NCBI GenBank assembly: GCA_051891935.1
Contig: JBJFFR010000044.1
Location: 1 to 64,000, forward strand
DNA length: 64,000 bases
Direction of reading: 5' to 3'
Source of the DNA: UMGS363 sp051891935
Lineage (GTDB): Bacteria; Bacillota; Clostridia; Oscillospirales; Ruminococcaceae
Every line of letters begins with the position of its first letter. Position 1 is the stretch's first letter. Under the pieces are notes generated by a model. It saw nothing but the letters and a program-made list of their open reading frames with translations. It searched no databases and had not been told where the DNA came from. Of this stretch, positions 7,320-16,611 are shown one piece after another. The position numbers were made by a program, and so were the translations under genes.

Positions 7320-7336
7320 ATTTGAGGTTGTAAACA

Positions 7337-7570
7337 ATGGCTGAACCTAATTATAGCGAGGCTGCTATGTTTGCAGCAACCATAGCAGAATTGGACGATA
7401 AACTTCCATTCAGTATGAGTGAATGTTATCAATTTGGTATGACTTGGGGATGCAGACCCGATTGCCCTGCTTTTATACGGGGCGAGTGTGATGTCAAAGA
7501 AGAAAACATTGAAGAGTGGAAGAAAAGCGGAGAATATGACTATGAACTCGAAGAACTGGGACTTTTATAA
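7337..7570 (+). CDS. Small hypothetical protein
   Basis: 77 aa, acidic, with three cysteines (CYQ..., GCRPDCPAF, RGECD) that could bind a metal. Lies between the Rad50-like ATPase and the putative annealing protein with short gaps, so co-transcribed with the recombination genes. Function not recognised. Confidence 0.7.
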   Translation: MAEPNYSEAAMFAATIAELDDKLPFSMSECYQFGMTWGCRPDCPAFIRGECDVKEENIEEWKKSGEYDYELEELGLL

Positions 7571-7592
7571 AAATAGGAAAGGATAATGAACA

Positions 7593-8642
7593 ATGGCAGA
7601 AAATACAAATACTAACGCAGTAAAAGCACCTGCAAACCCTTTTATTACAAGAGCAGAGGATGCAAAAAGCAAGCTTCTTGGCGCAATCACAACACAGATG
7701 GAGCAGCGTGGCTTGAAGCTTGACGAATATAGCGTTGAATGTGCAATGAATGCAGTTTCAACTATCGCAGAAATGCTCTACACGAACAATTTGACATGGG
7801 GAAGTCCAAACCTCGATTCATCGAACTATACGGACATTATCAAGAAAGTTGCACTCTTGAAGCTCAACACAGCTTCTTCCAACCGTGAAGTATATTTCCA
7901 GTTCCGCAACGTTAAAGTAGGGGATAATTGGAAAAAGATGATCGAGATGGGCATCGAAGGTGACGGAAACGATGCCATTTTAAGAACTTTCGGAGTTGAT
8001 GTCGAAACCGTCCTTCCGTATTGGGCAGTCCGTGAAAATGATATTTTCGAATATCCCTCATACAACGGCATCGAAATGACACCGCCGAAGTGGACGCCAA
8101 AGGGCGAGGGTAAGGTCGTAAGAGTGGTTTATCCTATCAAGCTTAAAAATGGCACAGTTGACTTCCGCATCGCTGAACGTGAAGATGTAGTCCGTAATCT
8201 TCACGCCCATATCATGAATAACATGATGAACGAAACATTTGGCATCTGCGCCGACCGCTATAAGGCAACCGCCGAGCAGAAACAGCAGATCGAGCAGAAA
8301 AAGCAGGAAATAAAGACAAAGATCAAGGATATGAAGCTTGATGAACTGCTTGATTTCCCCGAAGTTCAGAAATGGATTTCTCCCTCGTGGAGCGAACCAC
8401 ACAGCCGTGAAGCTATGATTCTCCGCAAAATGAGGAACAACGCCGTAAAGAAATTTCCGAAGAATTTCGGAAGCAGCTATGCCAACGATACTTATAACGA
8501 GCTTTCCGATGAAACCGTCAGAACAACCGCAACTGAAATCCGCACGGAAGCCAACACAGGCGAAGTCATTGATGTTGACTTCGAAGAAGTAAAGAAAACC
8601 GAGCCAAAAACGCTTACTGCAGAGGTGAACAATGGAAATTGA
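7593..8642 (+). CDS. Putative single-strand annealing/recombination protein
   Basis: 349 aa. No diagnostic motif was recognised with certainty. The call is by context: it sits between a Rad50-like ATPase and an MBL-fold nuclease, the place where Firmicutes phages usually carry a RecT-type annealing protein. The body has an N-terminal helical part, a central mixed region (LLKLNTASSNREVYFQFRN to about 200) and a basic coiled helix (about 215-250; EQKQQIEQKKQEIKTK). The acidic C-terminal tail resembles tails that contact SSB or polymerase. A search with structure prediction against RecT/Erf/Sak folds would decide. Confidence 0.6.
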   Translation: MAENTNTNAVKAPANPFITRAEDAKSKLLGAITTQMEQRGLKLDEYSVECAMNAVSTIAEMLYTNNLTWGSPNLDSSNYTDIIKKVALLKLNTASSNREVYFQFRNVKVGDNWKKMIEMGIEGDGNDAILRTFGVDVETVLPYWAVRENDIFEYPSYNGIEMTPPKWTPKGEGKVVRVVYPIKLKNGTVDFRIAEREDVVRNLHAHIMNNMMNETFGICADRYKATAEQKQQIEQKKQEIKTKIKDMKLDELLDFPEVQKWISPSWSEPHSREAMILRKMRNNAVKKFPKNFGSSYANDTYNELSDETVRTTATEIRTEANTGEVIDVDFEEVKKTEPKTLTAEVNNGN

Positions 8643-9333
8643 TACTCTCGCAACCGGCAGCACAGGCAATTGTTACCGGGTTTCGGACGGCACAACAGCT
8701 ATCCTCATCGAATGCGGCATTAAATACGCCGAAATCGTAAGAGGTCTTAACTACAGAATAACGGAGATAGGCACGGTGCTTATCTCCCACCACCATAAAG
8801 ACCACGCCTTATGCGCTGTCGAGCTTGCAAAGTGCGGCTTTGACCTTATAATGCCACCCGAAACAGCCTACATCCTCTGCCTTAACAAAACTCCGAATGT
8901 CTATACTCCCGAGCCTGGGAAACAATGCCTTGTCGGAACGCTTGCAGTTGTTCCTTTTGCGCTGTCACACGTTAATTCCGACGGCTCCGATTGCCCTTGC
9001 TACGGATATCTCATAGGTAGTTTAAGAACAGGCGAAAAGCTGCTTTTTGCGACCGATACAGCCTATATCAAGAATCAATTCAAAGGCATAACACACGCAA
9101 TGATCGAAGTCAACTACATGGAAAGCATTATGGACGAGGAAAATATCCCCGAAGTTGAGAAACGCCGCAGAAAAAGCCACATGAGCCTTGAAACTGCGAT
9201 CGAATTTCTGAAATCAACAGACAGATCACAGCTTTCCGAGCTTTATGCAATCCATGCAAGCAAGACACGATGCGATAAGGAAACCGTACTCCGTGAGCTT
9301 GCTCCATACGCAAAGAAGGTGATCGTACCTTGA
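8632..9333 (+). CDS. MBL-fold metallo-hydrolase, putative exonuclease
   Basis: 233 aa metallo-beta-lactamase-fold hydrolase. The metal motif SHHHKDH (52-58) and downstream ligands (SHVN about 112-115, a FATDTAY strand about 139-145, and IHASK about 210) are in the order of YycJ-like phosphodiesterases. In phage recombination loci such proteins probably act as 5' exonucleases that feed the annealing protein, by analogy. It overlaps the previous gene by 11 nt and the next by 4 nt, pointing to translational coupling. Confidence 0.85.
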   Translation: MEIDTLATGSTGNCYRVSDGTTAILIECGIKYAEIVRGLNYRITEIGTVLISHHHKDHALCAVELAKCGFDLIMPPETAYILCLNKTPNVYTPEPGKQCLVGTLAVVPFALSHVNSDGSDCPCYGYLIGSLRTGEKLLFATDTAYIKNQFKGITHAMIEVNYMESIMDEENIPEVEKRRRKSHMSLETAIEFLKSTDRSQLSELYAIHASKTRCDKETVLRELAPYAKKVIVP

Positions 9334-10727
9334 ATTACCATGAATTTTTGAAATCGAAGGCAAAGAAATATATCCCCTCGGGGTTCGATATTTCCGATGA
9401 ACTTGTAAAAACCGATTACCCATTCCTTTTCGATTGGCAGCAGTACATAATGCCATGGCTTATAAAGAAGGGCAGGGCGGCTCTTTTCCTTGATACAGGC
9501 TTGGGGAAAACGATAATTCAGCTCGTTTGGGCGGATATCGTATGCAAGCATACAGGCGGCAAGGTTCTTATCCTTGCACCGCTTGCCGTATCGGCTCAAA
9601 CCGTGAAAGAGGGTGAACGCTTTGGAATAGCCGTTACCCCGTGCCGTTCTTCTGCCGATGTCCGTGACGGCATAAATATCACAAACTATGAAATGCTTGA
9701 ACATTTTAATGCAGATGATTTCATCGGAGTTGTGCTTGACGAAAGCTCTATCTTAAAAAGCTACATGGGTGCAAAAAAGCTTGCGATCGTCAGCAGATTT
9801 GCAAAAACGCAGTACAAGCTCAATTGCACAGCCACGCCCTCACCGAATAATCAGATGGAAATACTCAATCAGGCCGAACACTTGGGCGTTATGAAGTCAC
9901 ACGAAGCTTTGGCAATATGGTTCATTAACGACACTGCACACAGCGGAAACTACCGTCTTAAAGCTCACGCCGTCAAATCCTTCTGGGAGTGGGTATCAAG
10001 TTGGGCAGTCTATATTTCAAATCCTTCGGAAATAGGATTCTCCGATGAAGGATATATATTGCCGCCGCTTAATGAACAGGAAGTAATTATTCCGATCGAT
10101 GAAAGCTCAAACGACATTGAAGAGGGTTTCTTCCGGCATATTGACACATCTGCAACGGCTTTTCACAAAGAAAAGCGTTTTACAGCCGAAGCGAGAGCTG
10201 CCAAATGCGCCGAAATAATTGAATCGCTCCCCGAAGATGAGCAGTTAGTCGTATGGTGCTATACCGACTATGAAGCCGACCTGCTTAAAAAGTACATTCC
10301 CGAAGCTGTTGAAGTACGAGGAAGCCATAAACCCGAATTTAAGGAGCAGGCAGCACTTGACTTTATAAGTGGGAAAATACGAATTCTGATAAGCAAGCCC
10401 CGTATTTTCGGAATGGGTCTTAACTTTCAGAATTGCCATAACACAATTTTCTGCGGCGTTGATTTTTCGTTTGAAAGCTACTATCAGACCGTCCGCCGCT
10501 TCTACCGATTCGGTCAGAAAAACGCAGTGAACGTCTATATCGTAATCGGAAGCACGGAACAGCGTATATTGTCTGCCGTCCGTGAAAAAGAAAAAATGCA
10601 ACAGGAAATGAAAATGGGTATAAAAAATCAGATAAGGGAATATCAGAACGCCGAGCTTAAAAAGCGTTACTTTCGGCTTGATCTCGATATTCCCAAAATT
10701 GAGATTCCCGAATGGATAGGAGCGTGA
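9330..10727 (+). CDS. SNF2-type DEAD-box helicase/translocase
   Basis: 465 aa superfamily 2 ATPase. Motif I is DTGLGKT (55-61), motif II is LDES (136-139), motif III CTATPSPN (about 166-173), and motif VI lies in TVRRFYRFGQ near the C-terminus, the SWI/SNF-like QxxGRxxR equivalent. Phages often pair this helicase with a DNA methyltransferase, as here. Likely role: branch migration, fork remodelling or origin opening. TTG start at 9330 overlaps the upstream TGA, with AAGGTGAT in front. Confidence 0.88.
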   Translation: MNYHEFLKSKAKKYIPSGFDISDELVKTDYPFLFDWQQYIMPWLIKKGRAALFLDTGLGKTIIQLVWADIVCKHTGGKVLILAPLAVSAQTVKEGERFGIAVTPCRSSADVRDGINITNYEMLEHFNADDFIGVVLDESSILKSYMGAKKLAIVSRFAKTQYKLNCTATPSPNNQMEILNQAEHLGVMKSHEALAIWFINDTAHSGNYRLKAHAVKSFWEWVSSWAVYISNPSEIGFSDEGYILPPLNEQEVIIPIDESSNDIEEGFFRHIDTSATAFHKEKRFTAEARAAKCAEIIESLPEDEQLVVWCYTDYEADLLKKYIPEAVEVRGSHKPEFKEQAALDFISGKIRILISKPRIFGMGLNFQNCHNTIFCGVDFSFESYYQTVRRFYRFGQKNAVNVYIVIGSTEQRILSAVREKEKMQQEMKMGIKNQIREYQNAELKKRYFRLDLDIPKIEIPEWIGA

Positions 10728-10730
10728 AAA

Positions 10731-11624
10731 ATGAACAGCTATATTACAGATAAAATGGCGCTTTATAACGGCGACAGCTGCGAACTGATAAAGCAGATCC
10801 CCGACTGCAGTGTTGATTTGCAGGTGTTTTCACCGCCGTTCGCAAACCTCTACATATACAGCGATAACCTTGCCGATATGGGTAACTGCAAGGACAGCGA
10901 GGAATTCTTTGACCAGTTCGACTTTCTCATTCCCGAATTGTTCCGAATACTTCGTAACGGCAGAATATGCGCTGTCCATTGCAAAGACCTTGTAAAATAC
11001 AAAAACCGTGACGGAGCTGCAGGAATATATGATTTCAGCGGCGACATAATCAAGCATTTCGAGAAATTCGGCTTTCAGTATCACTCCCGTATTTCGATAT
11101 GGAAAGACCCGGTAATTGAAATGCAGCGCACAAAAGCGCATGGCTTGCTTTGGAAACAACTCCGTAAAGACAGCACATATTCAAGGGTCGGAATGCCCGA
11201 TTATATGCTTATTTTTCGTAAATGGGGCGAAGGTGAGATTCCCGTGACCCATACAAAGGAAGATTACCCTGTGGAAAAATGGCAGAAAGTAGCTTCGCCT
11301 TGTTGGGACTATGAACCTGCGCCGATATGGTGGGATATTCAGCAGACTAACGTGCTCAACGCCAAGATCGCCCGTTCCGAAATGGACGAAAAGCATATAT
11401 GTCCCTTGCAGCTTGACGTTATTGAGCGCATTGTCGAGCTTTACAGCAACCCGGGCGAAACGGTGTTCACTCCGTTTATGGGCATCGGCAGCGAAGCTTA
11501 TCAGGCGCTCAAAATGGGCAGAAAAGCCATAGGAATTGAACTTAAAGAGGAATACTTCAATCAGTCTGTTGAAAACTGCAAACAGGCAACGGATGATTCG
11601 CAGATCACATTTTTCGATATATAA
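10731..11624 (+). CDS. DNA adenine/cytosine-N4 methyltransferase (N6_N4_Mtase)
   Basis: 297 aa beta-class amino-methyltransferase with circularly ordered motifs: catalytic motif IV SPPFANLY (34-41) first, and SAM-binding motif I near the C-terminus (TPFMGIGSEA, about 243-252, then GIELKEEYF). SPPF suggests N4-cytosine, though N6-adenine is possible. No restriction partner is nearby, so it is an orphan, probably protecting phage DNA from host restriction. Four nt after the helicase stop, with a GGAG-type site. Confidence 0.88.
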   Translation: MNSYITDKMALYNGDSCELIKQIPDCSVDLQVFSPPFANLYIYSDNLADMGNCKDSEEFFDQFDFLIPELFRILRNGRICAVHCKDLVKYKNRDGAAGIYDFSGDIIKHFEKFGFQYHSRISIWKDPVIEMQRTKAHGLLWKQLRKDSTYSRVGMPDYMLIFRKWGEGEIPVTHTKEDYPVEKWQKVASPCWDYEPAPIWWDIQQTNVLNAKIARSEMDEKHICPLQLDVIERIVELYSNPGETVFTPFMGIGSEAYQALKMGRKAIGIELKEEYFNQSVENCKQATDDSQITFFDI

Positions 11625-11639
11625 AAAGGAGAGTTAAAA

Positions 11640-11945
11640 ATGGAAGAAAAAGATTTCTCAAACCTTACAATTGTAGATATCAGAAACATCATCAAGGAGA
11701 ATGAACGCCTTAAAAAGGAGAACGAAGCCTTGAAAAACAAGTCTATCTGCGATGACGATAATTATATCGTTTATGTAAAAAAATGTGAAACAGGCAGAAT
11801 AGTTCGCATAAACGGAACAGCAGCAGAAATATCTAATTCTATTCGTCAAATTATAAGTCGGTTTTCTGAAACATCGGGTTTACCGTTTAATCTGATTTTG
11901 AGTGCTGTAAGTATGGCACAAAATATATTTGGAAAAGGGGAGTAA
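11640..11945 (+). CDS. Small coiled-coil hypothetical protein
   Basis: 101 aa. Residues about 8-35 form a charged heptad-like coiled coil (IIKENERLKKENEALKNK); the rest is a small alpha/beta domain ending ILSAVSMAQNIFGKGE. Located between the methyltransferase and the sliding clamp, 15 nt and 3 nt away, so in the replication operon. Function unknown. Confidence 0.7.
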   Translation: MEEKDFSNLTIVDIRNIIKENERLKKENEALKNKSICDDDNYIVYVKKCETGRIVRINGTAAEISNSIRQIISRFSETSGLPFNLILSAVSMAQNIFGKGE

Positions 11946-11948
11946 ACA

Positions 11949-13070
11949 ATGGAATTCACAGCAAACACAAAAGAGCTTAAATCAGCTCTTGAAAAGGTCA
12001 ATCAGGCTTGCAAAAAATCAAGCATTTCCGTCACAACCTGCGTAAAGCTCACGCTTTCGGAGTCTGTCCTTTCTTTAACAGGCTACGACCTCGAAACAGG
12101 CATCACAACTTCTATACCCGTTGAAGACTCTTCGTCAACGATCGGCGGCAAAGTCGGCGGTGAAATTCTCGTCGAGTGTTCAAAGCTTCTTGAGATCGTT
12201 TCAAAGTATAACGATGAAGTCAGCATAACCGTTGACGATGCCGTGAGCATCATGACAATAAAGAGCGGCAGGTCAAAGTGCCGTATCGGCGTTCTGAATG
12301 CCGATGATTACCCTAAACTCCCCGAATTTGAAAGCAAAGACAGCATCGTTATAAAAGCCGATATTCTCGCAGATATGATCAAGCAGACTATTTTTGCGGT
12401 TTCGGTCAACGATAATAAGCCTATTCTGACGGGCGAGTGTTTTACGGTAAAAGATAAAGTCCTTGAAGTTGCAGCCATTGACGGCCTTAGGCTTGCTGTC
12501 CGTTCGGAAAATATCGATTCCGAATATAACGGAAAGTTCGTTGTTAAAGCCGATGCCCTGCGTTCGCTGCTGAAACTGCTGAAATCTGATGCCGAAATAA
12601 AGATCATCCCCTGCAGAAAGCACGTTATCTTTGATTTCGGAGAAACAAAGCTTTTCAGCCGACTTCTTGAAGGTGATTTTCACAATTACAAATCGGCTAT
12701 CCCGACTGAAAGCACAACAGAAGTTGCCGTAAATGTCAAACCGTTGATTGAAGCACTCGAACGTTTTTCGCTTCTTATTAACGATAAAGCAAAAGCACCG
12801 CTCGCCTGTGAATTTCACGATGACGGTATATATATGAGCCTTAAAAGCACGCTCGGAGAGATGCAGGACATTGTGAGCGATAATGTTAATTTTATCGGAA
12901 ATAACGTGAGGATAGGATTCAACTGTCGTTTTCTCCTTGAAGCGCTCAAAGCTACGGAATCGGATAGGGTTAAGTTGATTCTTGGCGGCGCTGTTAAGCC
13001 GATGACAATAAAACCTATCGACGGAGATGCCTATACATTCCTCGTTCTTCCGATAAGATTAAGAGATTAA
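11949..13070 (+). CDS. dnaN: DNA polymerase III beta subunit (sliding clamp)
   Basis: 373 aa, full length for a bacterial beta clamp, with the three repeated clamp folds: the start EFTANTKELKSALEKVNQAC, a central EIKIIPCRKHVIFDFGETKLFSRLLEGDF and the C-terminal MTIKPIDGDAYTFLVLPIRL are typical. It would form a ring on phage DNA and tether polymerase and other clamp-binding enzymes. Carrying its own clamp without a polymerase implies redirecting host Pol III. GGAG-type site; followed by SSB in the same operon. Confidence 0.93.
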   Translation: MEFTANTKELKSALEKVNQACKKSSISVTTCVKLTLSESVLSLTGYDLETGITTSIPVEDSSSTIGGKVGGEILVECSKLLEIVSKYNDEVSITVDDAVSIMTIKSGRSKCRIGVLNADDYPKLPEFESKDSIVIKADILADMIKQTIFAVSVNDNKPILTGECFTVKDKVLEVAAIDGLRLAVRSENIDSEYNGKFVVKADALRSLLKLLKSDAEIKIIPCRKHVIFDFGETKLFSRLLEGDFHNYKSAIPTESTTEVAVNVKPLIEALERFSLLINDKAKAPLACEFHDDGIYMSLKSTLGEMQDIVSDNVNFIGNNVRIGFNCRFLLEALKATESDRVKLILGGAVKPMTIKPIDGDAYTFLVLPIRLRD

Positions 13071-13089
13071 AACAGGAGGTAAAACAACT

Positions 13090-13545
13090 ATGGTTCTTAA
13101 CAAAATATTTCTTTGGGGTCGGCTTACTGCCGATCCCGAATTAAGGCAGACGCCAACGGGCAAATCAACTACAAAAATAACTCTTGCAGTTCCAAGAAAG
13201 AATTTTGGTGATGGAGAATCCAAAACCGACTTCATTAACGTGCAGGTGTGGAATAAGCAGGCAGAATTCGTCTGCAGATACTTCGGGAAAGGCTCTGCAA
13301 TGATGGTTATCGGAAGTATGCAGAATAACAATTACACGGACAAGGACGGCAATAAGCGATATGAATTCCTCGTCATTGCCGATGATATCCAGTTCGGCGA
13401 AAGCAAGGCAAATTCAAATACTCCTGCCGCTCGTGGCGAAACCGTACAGCCTGTTTCATATCAGCCGAATTCGGCAGGAACGCAGGATTTCACAGACCTT
13501 GACGGATTTGAGGAGATCGGAAATGACGGCGGATTGCCGTTTTAA
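13090..13545 (+). CDS. ssb: Single-stranded DNA-binding protein
   Basis: 151 aa. N-terminal OB fold (1-108; NKIFLWGRLTADPELRQTP, FINVQVWNKQAEFVCRYFGKG, YEFLVIADDIQFG), a flexible Gln/Ser-rich linker and the acidic tail ending DGGLPF, the classic protein-recruitment tip. It coats single-stranded DNA at phage forks. RBS AGGAGG lies 13 nt upstream. Confidence 0.95.
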   Translation: MVLNKIFLWGRLTADPELRQTPTGKSTTKITLAVPRKNFGDGESKTDFINVQVWNKQAEFVCRYFGKGSAMMVIGSMQNNNYTDKDGNKRYEFLVIADDIQFGESKANSNTPAARGETVQPVSYQPNSAGTQDFTDLDGFEEIGNDGGLPF

Positions 13546-13559
13546 CGGAGGTCTGAACA

Positions 13560-14339
13560 ATGGCAGACGTTACGCAAAAAGCTTATTATGCCGCGATTCC
13601 TGCAACCGTGCGCTATGATAAGGATTTACCTCCAAATGCCAAACTGCTATATGGAGAAATAACCGCCTTGTGCAATGAAAAAGGCTTTTGTTGGGCAAGT
13701 AATGATTACTTTGCAAAGCTATATAACTGTACAAGGCAGAGCGTTTCGGGGTGGATAGGTAAGTTAAAAAACAAAGGTTACATATCTGTTGAAATCGTAT
13801 ATAAAGAGGGTAGCAAAGAAATTTTGGATAGGTATATAAAAATTTCTGAATACCCTATTCAAAAAAATTTGAATACCCCTATACAAAATAATTTGAAAGA
13901 GAATAATACAGATATTAATACTACATCTAATAATACAATTAATAATATATCGGTCGAATTCGAAACCTTGTGGAAAATGTACCCCCGAAAAGTCGGAAAG
14001 GAAGCTGCTTTAAAAGCTTATAAAAAAGCTCGCAGCGATAAAAAGAACCCAACAACCTTTGAACAGGTCAAGCAGGGTATCGAGAACTATGTCCGACAGA
14101 TCGAAGCGAAGCAGACCGACGTGCAGTATATCAAACATGGCTCTTCTTGGTTCAATGCCCGAGCATGGAATGACGATTATGACTTCTCGCCGCAAAAACC
14201 GCCTCCCAATGGTTCACAGCTCGTCAAAATCAACGGCAAGGACTATGAATACCGAAACGGCAAGTATTATGTGCCGCACGGTTGCGGAATCGCCGTAGAC
14301 CCTTATGCGGAAGAGGATATTCTTGAGGGTATTTTATAA
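13560..14339 (+). CDS. Replication initiator/organiser with HTH_36 domain
   Basis: 259 aa. The N-terminal winged helix (about 10-90; LPPNAKLLYGEITALCNEKGFCWASNDYFA, TRQSVSGWIGKLKNKGYI) is of the HTH_36/replication-initiator type. An Asn/Thr-rich linker (about 98-130) joins a C-terminal DnaD/DnaT-like part (FETLWKMYPRKVGKEAALKAY). Such proteins bind the phage origin and recruit the helicase loader, encoded next. Direct origin iterons were not identified inside the gene, although the AT-rich linker segment (13860-13950) is a plausible unwinding element. Confidence 0.83.
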   Translation: MADVTQKAYYAAIPATVRYDKDLPPNAKLLYGEITALCNEKGFCWASNDYFAKLYNCTRQSVSGWIGKLKNKGYISVEIVYKEGSKEILDRYIKISEYPIQKNLNTPIQNNLKENNTDINTTSNNTINNISVEFETLWKMYPRKVGKEAALKAYKKARSDKKNPTTFEQVKQGIENYVRQIEAKQTDVQYIKHGSSWFNARAWNDDYDFSPQKPPPNGSQLVKINGKDYEYRNGKYYVPHGCGIAVDPYAEEDILEGIL

Positions 14340-14348
14340 GGAGAACGC

Positions 14349-15185
14349 ATGGACGAAATAATGAACGCTATAAACAGCATAGCCGAAAATGTGCCAAAAC
14401 CCGAAAACGGCAGCTATGTAGGCGAGGACGGTCTTATGTACTGCCCTGTATGCAACAGGCGAAAGCAATGCCGCGTTATTTTCTTGGGCAAAGAACGAAT
14501 AATGCCGTGCGCTTGCCAATGTGACATTGACAAAAGGGAACAGGAACGGAAAACTAAAGAAGCTGTTGAGTTTGAAGACCGCGTGAAGGCGTTAAGGCTT
14601 ATGGCGTTTCCGAACCCTAATATGCAGAATTGGACTTTCGGGAACGATGACGGTAAAAACCAAGTGCTTTCAAACGCCTTTCGTAACTTTGTTGAGAATT
14701 TCGGGAAATTTCGTCAAAGCGGAACAGGGCTTCTGTTGTACGGCGGCGTTGGAACGGGAAAAACCTTTTTGGCAGCCTGCATTGCAAATGCGCTCATTGA
14801 TAAAGGCATACCTGTACTTATGACAAGCTTTCCACGCATAGCAAATACTGTTCAAGGTATGACCGCAGGCAGACAGGAGTATTACGACAGCTTTCAGTCA
14901 TATCAGCTGCTTATTCTTGACGACCTTGCCGCCGAACGCAAGACCGAATATATGCAGGAAATCGTGTATAACGTTGTTGATGCCCGATGCAGCTCGGGAC
15001 TTCCAATGATAGTGACAAGCAACATTACAGCGCAGGAACTCAAAAATCCCGGTGATGAAATAAGCGAACGAATATTTAGCCGCTTGCTCAAATGCTGTCA
15101 TCCGATAGAATTCATCGGTCCCGACCGCCGAAAACAACAGCTTCGTAATGATTTTGAAAATACAAAAAAACTGCTTGGGCTGTAA
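14349..15185 (+). CDS. DnaC/DnaI-like helicase loader ATPase
   Basis: 278 aa AAA+ protein. An N-terminal zinc-binding part (YCPVCNRRKQC and MPCACQCD, about 35-60) is followed by the AAA+ core with Walker A GGVGTGKT (132-139) and Walker B LLILDDLAAE (about 183-192). The zinc part resembles DnaI and IstB-like loaders that open the DnaB ring. The phage has no DnaB of its own here, so it must load the host helicase at the initiator-bound origin. Confidence 0.9.
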   Translation: MDEIMNAINSIAENVPKPENGSYVGEDGLMYCPVCNRRKQCRVIFLGKERIMPCACQCDIDKREQERKTKEAVEFEDRVKALRLMAFPNPNMQNWTFGNDDGKNQVLSNAFRNFVENFGKFRQSGTGLLLYGGVGTGKTFLAACIANALIDKGIPVLMTSFPRIANTVQGMTAGRQEYYDSFQSYQLLILDDLAAERKTEYMQEIVYNVVDARCSSGLPMIVTSNITAQELKNPGDEISERIFSRLLKCCHPIEFIGPDRRKQQLRNDFENTKKLLGL

Positions 15186-15215
15186 AATTCAAGAGAAAAG
15201 AAGGGATTTGCTGAA

Positions 15216-16004
15216 ATGCTTGAAATACTCTACCGTATTTATGAGGTAGCCGATGAAGAAACGGTAAAAAAGAACCTTGAATCAGATCACGACTTCGGAT
15301 TGTACAGTTCAACGAGTAAAGCACAAAATACGGAATTGCTCATGGATTGCGTAATATGCGACAGCCGAGAACAGTTCAAGGAAATAATTAAGTCTGAATA
15401 CGGTGAAAAAATTGCATTTAGATACAGTCAAAAGCTTAAAGCCGGTGATCTGTACTGTATCATCATAGGGGAACATTGCTACAATACCGAAAGGTATTTT
15501 AACAAGGTTACTTCCAAATGTGATTGCTGTGGGGCAACGATAGAAACGTATTACGGTAAAGCAATATATTTCTCCGATTTTGAAGTACGACACGACTTTT
15601 ACGGCATACAGGAATACGCTGAAAAGAGGTTTTGTTCTCATAAATGTAAACTTGTCTATGCCCAAAAAGAACGCCAAAAGCTAAAGCCAAATGATGAACA
15701 AGAATTTTATATACAACGTGATATGTTCACAGAGGATATAGCAGGCTACATATACAAGATCACGAAGAAAAGTACAGAAGAATTCTATGTGGGGCAAACA
15801 ATGTATGCGCCAGTGTTTCGTTGGGGTCAGCACTTAAAAACGGAACGTTTTCCTATAGCCAATATCACAGATTATAAGTTTGAGGTCTTGGAGATAGTTC
15901 CGAAATCAGAAAACATACTTGAACGAGAAAAATATTACATTCAAAAAATGTATAAAGAATTTCCCGAAAAATCATTAAATATCGCTTGTACAGCGAATTT
16001 ATAA
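15216..16004 (+). CDS. GIY-YIG domain protein with zinc ribbon (possible homing endonuclease)
   Basis: 262 aa. A zinc-ribbon-like pair, CDCCGAT and FCSHKC (about 109-150), precedes a C-terminal GIY-YIG domain (about 172-260): GYIYKI, FYVGQT, RWGQH and the catalytic-type Glu in LEREKYYI are all present. This matches free-standing phage homing endonucleases, though a role in recombination intermediate cutting is possible. It is flanked by complete replication genes and is not inserted in a visible intron. RBS AGAAAAGAAGGG-type upstream. Confidence 0.75.
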   Translation: MLEILYRIYEVADEETVKKNLESDHDFGLYSSTSKAQNTELLMDCVICDSREQFKEIIKSEYGEKIAFRYSQKLKAGDLYCIIIGEHCYNTERYFNKVTSKCDCCGATIETYYGKAIYFSDFEVRHDFYGIQEYAEKRFCSHKCKLVYAQKERQKLKPNDEQEFYIQRDMFTEDIAGYIYKITKKSTEEFYVGQTMYAPVFRWGQHLKTERFPIANITDYKFEVLEIVPKSENILEREKYYIQKMYKEFPEKSLNIACTANL

Positions 16005-16023
16005 AAAAAGAGGAGTGACGAAA

Positions 16024-16611
16024 ATGCAGGAAAAATCCGTACTTATCAGCATACAGCCGAAATGGTGTGAACTGATAGCCAACGGCAAGAAGACCTTTGA
16101 AGTCCGTAAGAGCAGACCGAAACTTAAACCACCGTTCAAATGCTACATATATCAGACTAAAAGCAGAAATAGACTGATAGAAGTGATGAAAGACGGCGAC
16201 TTGAATTACGGCGAAATATATCACGGTAAGCCCGTATTTATCAAGACAACGGGATATGAAAGCGGATATAAAGGTTTGTTCGGCAATAAGCAAAAAATTG
16301 TAGGTGAATTCGTATGCGATACTATTGTGACCGACAAAACATTCGGACATGACCCTCTGTTCAATGGAGCGGCGTGTATGAGTGAGGTTGAAGCCGCTGC
16401 ATATTCCTCTCAATCACCTATATACGGTTGGCACATCTCCAATCTTTTGATCTATGACAAGCCAAAAGAACTTAACGAATTCTGCAAAATAATTGGTTCT
16501 TCCGAATATGAGCCATTGACACGACCTCCGCAGTCTTGGTGTTATGTGTACAAGCTTGATGAAATATGGAGAAAGGACGAAAAAAATGACAGAGCGCGAA
16601 AGATTAATTGA
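16024..16611 (+). CDS. ASCH domain protein
   Basis: 195 aa. The N-terminus (VLISIQPKWCELIANGKKTFEVRKSRP) is the ASCH fold signature, a PUA-like RNA-binding beta barrel; GEFVCD continues it. ASCH proteins bind or process RNA or modified nucleosides; a phage role is not established. An in-frame GTG at 16015 overlaps the AGGAG, so ATG at 16024 is the better start. Its 3' end overlaps the next gene by 26 nt. Confidence 0.82.
   Translation: MQEKSVLISIQPKWCELIANGKKTFEVRKSRPKLKPPFKCYIYQTKSRNRLIEVMKDGDLNYGEIYHGKPVFIKTTGYESGYKGLFGNKQKIVGEFVCDTIVTDKTFGHDPLFNGAACMSEVEAAAYSSQSPIYGWHISNLLIYDKPKELNEFCKIIGSSEYEPLTRPPQSWCYVYKLDEIWRKDEKNDRARKIN

Noticed and set aside
8058..8669. 203-codon minus-strand frame opposite the putative annealing protein
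   Set aside because: No ribosome site and fully antisense to a coupled plus-strand gene.
10245..10601. 118-codon minus-strand frame opposite the helicase
   Set aside because: Antisense shadow inside conserved helicase motifs.
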